Assembly: GCA_030625905.1 (NCBI GenBank)
Contig: DAOUQA010000093.1
Location: 1-8,289, forward strand
DNA: 8,289 bases
Direction: 5' to 3'
Source: Kiritimatiellales bacterium
GTDB lineage: Bacteria > Verrucomicrobiota > Kiritimatiellia > Kiritimatiellales > Pontiellaceae
Part shown: positions 5,720 to 8,289 of the stretch, piece after piece
Numbering within the stretch: position 1 is the stretch's first letter
Layout: every line of letters begins with the position of its first letter
Program-made: the position numbers and the translations under genes
The notes under the pieces: generated by a model
Told to the model about the DNA's origin: nothing
The model's input: only the letters and a program-made list of their open reading frames with translations
Database searches by the model: none

Positions 5720-8095
5720 TCAAAACGAAACCACTCTGCTTTTCCCTTTCTTTAGGTCTATCTGCGTCAATTTATCGCCATATCGGACTACGCATGGCTT
5801 GCCTGCGAGGGAATGAATGACCGCGTTCAAAAGCGTTCCGTCCCGCCATTCCATATCCACAATAAACCCGCCGCGCGCTTTCAATCCTTTCACCGAACCG
5901 GTTGCCCACTCCTGCGGCAAGGCCGGCAATAAATCGATCGTGCCGGTATGGCTTTGAAGAAGCATTTCGGCGATTCCTGCCGTGCCGCCAAAATTACCAT
6001 CAATCTGAAAAACCCGACCTCGCGTGTTGTAATCATCCATCAGATTCGGAAAGCTGTTCAGAGCGACCAGCCTGCGAATATAAAAACGGGCCTGTTCCGA
6101 ATCGCCCAGCCTCGCGAAGAAACTGGTTTTCCATGCACTGCTCCAACCAATATCCCCGGCGAATCCGCGTTGTTCCAGTGTTTTCCGGGCAGCAGCGAAC
6201 AGCTTTTCATTGTCCGGCCGAATGGTCGAGAACGGGTGCAGCCCCAATAGGTGCGAAACGTGCCTGTGCTGCGGTTCTTTTTCTTCATAATCCTCAATCC
6301 ATTCCTGGAGGGTTCCATCCGCGCCGATTTTCATTGGCGGCAGTCTTTTCAAGGCGCTCTCCAGTTCACCCCTGAACGCGGCGTCCACATCAAGGGTTCC
6401 CGATCCCTCGACCACCGCCTCAAGCACCACCCTGACGAGGGTTGTGTGATACGTCGATCCGCGTGTTATGCGGGTGGGTGCCTTCGTTTCCGGGTGGATG
6501 TACTGGTTTTCAGGCGATGTCGACGGGACAACCACAAGATATCCGTCCTTGTCTTCCTGCATGTAGTCGATCAGGAACCGCGCCGCGCCCTTGATGATGG
6601 GATAGGCCTTTTCCTTCAGGAATTCTTCGTCTTGCGTGAATTCATAGTGGCGCCACAGCGTCATCGCCATCCAGCACCCCGCGAGCGGATCGAGAAATCC
6701 GTTCTCGAACTGCGACTTCGGCGTCGATCCCGCCCCCGTCGTCCGCCCGAACGGATTGGTGGAGGTGTAGACGATCCAGCCGTCCGAATCGTAGAGTCTC
6801 CGTGCGGATACCTTCCCCTTTTCGGCCACCAGCTCAAACCAGTCGAAGAGGGAATCGCCCATCTCCGAAAGGTTGCATAGGTCCATCGGCCAGTAGTTCA
6901 TCTGGAGGTTGATGTTGAGGTGGTAGTCCGACTCCCACGGCGCCCACATGCTGGGGTTCCAAATCCCCTGCAGGTTGGCGGGCAACCGACCCGGCCTGCG
7001 CGAACTGGCCGCCAGCAGATAGCGGCCGTATTGGAAATAGGTAGCCACCAGCCCCGGGTCATCCGCCCCTTTCTTCAGCGCAACGATACGCCGATCCGTC
7101 GGCAGGGCATCGTTCCCCGACGCGCCGAGATTCAGTGCCACCCGGTCCATGATGCCTCGGTGCTCCTGCACATGGTCGGCCTTGATCTCCCCCCATGTCC
7201 TGCCCATCGCCCGTGCGACAAGTTCCGATGCGGTTTTGCCGGGATCGATCGACCGGTCGAAATCCAGCTTTTGCAGATTATAGTCCGTTGCCGCTGAAAA
7301 AAGAAAAAGCACCTCGTCCGCGTTTTCAACCAGCACCCGGTTGTCGCCAACCTTGACCACGCCCCCCTTGGATTTGGCGTAGAGCCGTCCCGCAAACTTC
7401 ATATGTCCGCCGCCGGGGCCGGAGCCGCCCGGGTTGTCGTCCACCGCATCGGGCGCTTCGATATCGACAATCTGCCCGTCCATGGCGAGCACTCCGTCCT
7501 GTACGGTCAGCACCATATCCTTTTCCCGTGCCAGCGTCGCCGATACATTGATTGAATCCGGCGTGTCCGCCGAGAGCCGGACGGCAATCACATCATCAAT
7601 GGCGGAGATCAGAATCTCTCGCTTATAAGCAACCCCGCCGACCGAGTACGTCACCGAGGCAATTCCCCGGACAAGATCCAGATCGCGGCGGTATTCCGTA
7701 ACATCGGAGCCGTGTTTGAAGTCGAGTAACAAGTCGGCGAGCGGCTCATACGATCGGAACGAGGTCGGTTTCTTGACCATCGCCTTGTGGCCGAACGTAT
7801 TCGCCTCGGCGGTCTTTCCTTTAAGAACCATATCCTGCAGTTTCTTCAGGGTTTCCTTGAAATTGTCCGGGTACGTGTCGAACGGTTCACCCGCCCAGAG
7901 GCTTTCTTCATTCAACTGGAGGCGCTCCTTCTGAACACCGCCAAACACCATTGCGCCCATGCGTCCGTTGCCCAGAGCTAGGGCCTCGCCCCACTTCCTG
8001 GCTGGCTGCTCATACCAGAGAGTTGTTTCTGATGCGTACGAGTATAGGGGTAGTAAATTTATGCCGATAAGTAATGCTGTAATATAAGGTTTCAT
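5720..8095 (-). CDS. Secreted GH95 glycoside hydrolase (alpha-L-fucosidase type)
   Basis: The 791-residue enzyme belongs to glycoside hydrolase family 95, inverting enzymes that mostly remove alpha-1,2-linked L-fucose; some members act on alpha-L-galactose. Numbering from the ATG at 8095, a signal peptide MKPYITALLIGINLLPLYSYA is followed by the family opening LWYEQPARKWGEALALGNGR. The layout fits GH95: N-terminal beta domain about 25-260, (alpha/alpha)6 barrel about 310-690, and C-terminal beta domain about 720-791. Candidate catalytic residues by comparison with Bifidobacterium AfcA are N394 and N396 in LNINLQMNYW, general acid E529 in STSPEN, and D699 in QIDGNFGG. HRHVSHLLGLHPF and GWSSAWK are also family hallmarks. 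The start at 8095 is preferred over the in-frame ATG at 8122 because AAAGGA (8104-8109) is 8 nt upstream and the signal peptide begins there. No transporter or other polysaccharide enzyme is adjacent, so the glycan target is unknown. Confidence 0.95.
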   Translation of the reverse strand: MKPYITALLIGINLLPLYSYASETTLWYEQPARKWGEALALGNGRMGAMVFGGVQKERLQLNEESLWAGEPFDTYPDNFKETLKKLQDMVLKGKTAEANTFGHKAMVKKPTSFRSYEPLADLLLDFKHGSDVTEYRRDLDLVRGIASVTYSVGGVAYKREILISAIDDVIAVRLSADTPDSINVSATLAREKDMVLTVQDGVLAMDGQIVDIEAPDAVDDNPGGSGPGGGHMKFAGRLYAKSKGGVVKVGDNRVLVENADEVLFLFSAATDYNLQKLDFDRSIDPGKTASELVARAMGRTWGEIKADHVQEHRGIMDRVALNLGASGNDALPTDRRIVALKKGADDPGLVATYFQYGRYLLAASSRRPGRLPANLQGIWNPSMWAPWESDYHLNINLQMNYWPMDLCNLSEMGDSLFDWFELVAEKGKVSARRLYDSDGWIVYTSTNPFGRTTGAGSTPKSQFENGFLDPLAGCWMAMTLWRHYEFTQDEEFLKEKAYPIIKGAARFLIDYMQEDKDGYLVVVPSTSPENQYIHPETKAPTRITRGSTYHTTLVRVVLEAVVEGSGTLDVDAAFRGELESALKRLPPMKIGADGTLQEWIEDYEEKEPQHRHVSHLLGLHPFSTIRPDNEKLFAAARKTLEQRGFAGDIGWSSAWKTSFFARLGDSEQARFYIRRLVALNSFPNLMDDYNTRGRVFQIDGNFGGTAGIAEMLLQSHTGTIDLLPALPQEWATGSVKGLKARGGFIVDMEWRDGTLLNAVIHSLAGKPCVVRYGDKLTQIDLKKGKSRVVSF

Positions 8096-8103
8096 TATTA
8101 GGA

Positions 8104-8109
8104 TCCTTT
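8104..8109 (-). promoter_or_regulatory. Ribosome binding site deciding the GH95 start
   Basis: AAAGGA on the minus strand ends 8 nt before the ATG at 8095. It lies inside the would-be nine-codon extension from 8122, which argues that the shorter form is the real one. Confidence 0.6.
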
Positions 8110-8192
8110 CAAAGGGAGTCATTCAATAATTATCAAAGCGAACGATTAGGGTTTTATCCCTCCTGCCTCCCTGAACCTCCAAAATCCATTGC

Positions 8193-8287
8193 AAAAAAAA
8201 GGGGGGTGGTCTGAACCGGATACATAGGTAACAAAAAAAGGGGTCAGCCTGTGATTTAAAAGTAAAAGGGGTCAGCCTGTGATTTTT
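8193..8287 (+). repeat. A-tract/G-tract direct repeats upstream of GH95
   Basis: Two near-perfect copies of GGGGTCAGCCTGTGATTT, each preceded by an A-run, start at 8240 and 8268 (28-nt period). A third A-run/G-run junction (A8 G6, 8193-8206) is followed by a diverged tail, GTGGTCTGAA. The bases between (about 8212-8232) read CCGGATACATAGGTAACA, which looks like mobile-element border sequence, but I cannot identify an element. The array runs toward the window edge, so more copies may follow. The remaining upstream spacer (8110-8192) shows no gene and no convincing promoter. Confidence 0.6.
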
Positions 8288-8289
8288 AG

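Noticed and set aside
6251..6880. 209-residue plus-strand open frame antisense to GH95
   Set aside because: It lies entirely opposite a well-supported GH95 gene, is Arg/His-rich without any domain, and has no convincing ribosome site; it is a shadow frame.
8212..8232. Insertion-sequence end
   Set aside because: CCGGATACATAGGTAACA looks like mobile-element border sequence, but no matching second end, target duplication or transposase is in the window.
8193..8271. G-quadruplex from three G-runs
   Set aside because: Three runs only, with long loops of 33 and 24 nt; a stable quadruplex is not supported.
8236..8287. CRISPR-like repeat pair
   Set aside because: Only two units about 10 nt apart, too short a spacer, and no cas genes.

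Overview
The window is about 8.3 kb of moderately GC-rich bacterial DNA with six protein genes, all on the minus strand, so biological order runs from high to low coordinates. The closest fit is a member of the PVC superphylum, possibly Kiritimatiellota (Pontiella-like). The basis is a V/A-type ATPase operon in the order E - DUF2764 protein - A, which is the arrangement known from Chlamydia and Bacteroidetes. A secreted GH95 fucosidase and many short palindromic or direct repeats between genes also fit. The taxon is an inference from gene content, not from a marker gene.

Reading along the minus strand: (1) 8289-8096 is a repeat-bearing leader with two copies of a GGGGTCAGCCTGTGATTT unit. (2) 8095-5720 is a secreted GH95 alpha-L-fucosidase-type enzyme. 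(3) 5719-5478 is a spacer with a GGGGTCA inverted repeat, an ACGCAAAGG repeat fragment and a good sigma70-like promoter. (4) 5477-5157 is a small cysteine-containing DsrE-family protein. (5) 5156-4957 is a spacer holding an 80-bp GC-rich palindromic element that happens to stay open in the frame of the next gene. (6) 4956-4051 is a metallophosphoesterase lipoprotein. (7) 4050-3877 is a spacer with REP-like AAGCGTT/AACGCTT repeats. (8) 3876-2899 is an M28-family lipoprotein with the full glutaminyl-cyclase active-site set. (9) 2898-2829 is a short spacer with a possible promoter. (10) 2828-1 is the start of the V-type ATPase operon: subunit E, a DUF2764 protein and subunit A, with the C-terminus of A and the expected B, D, I and K genes beyond the window.

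The ATPase genes form a clear operon: they encode parts of a membrane rotary ATPase coupling ATP to ion flux. The four genes upstream look like individual housekeeping or scavenging genes, mostly exported. Two are probable lipoproteins and one has a cleavable signal peptide. They are separated by repeat-rich spacers of 174-242 bp rather than packed as an operon. I see no RNA gene, CRISPR array, transposase or prophage gene.

No wholly new system is evident. The items most worth checking are the repeat families invading the spacers (one of which falsely lengthens the metallophosphoesterase reading frame), a pair of mutually exclusive hairpins ahead of the M28 gene, and the role of the DUF2764 protein in the ATPase.
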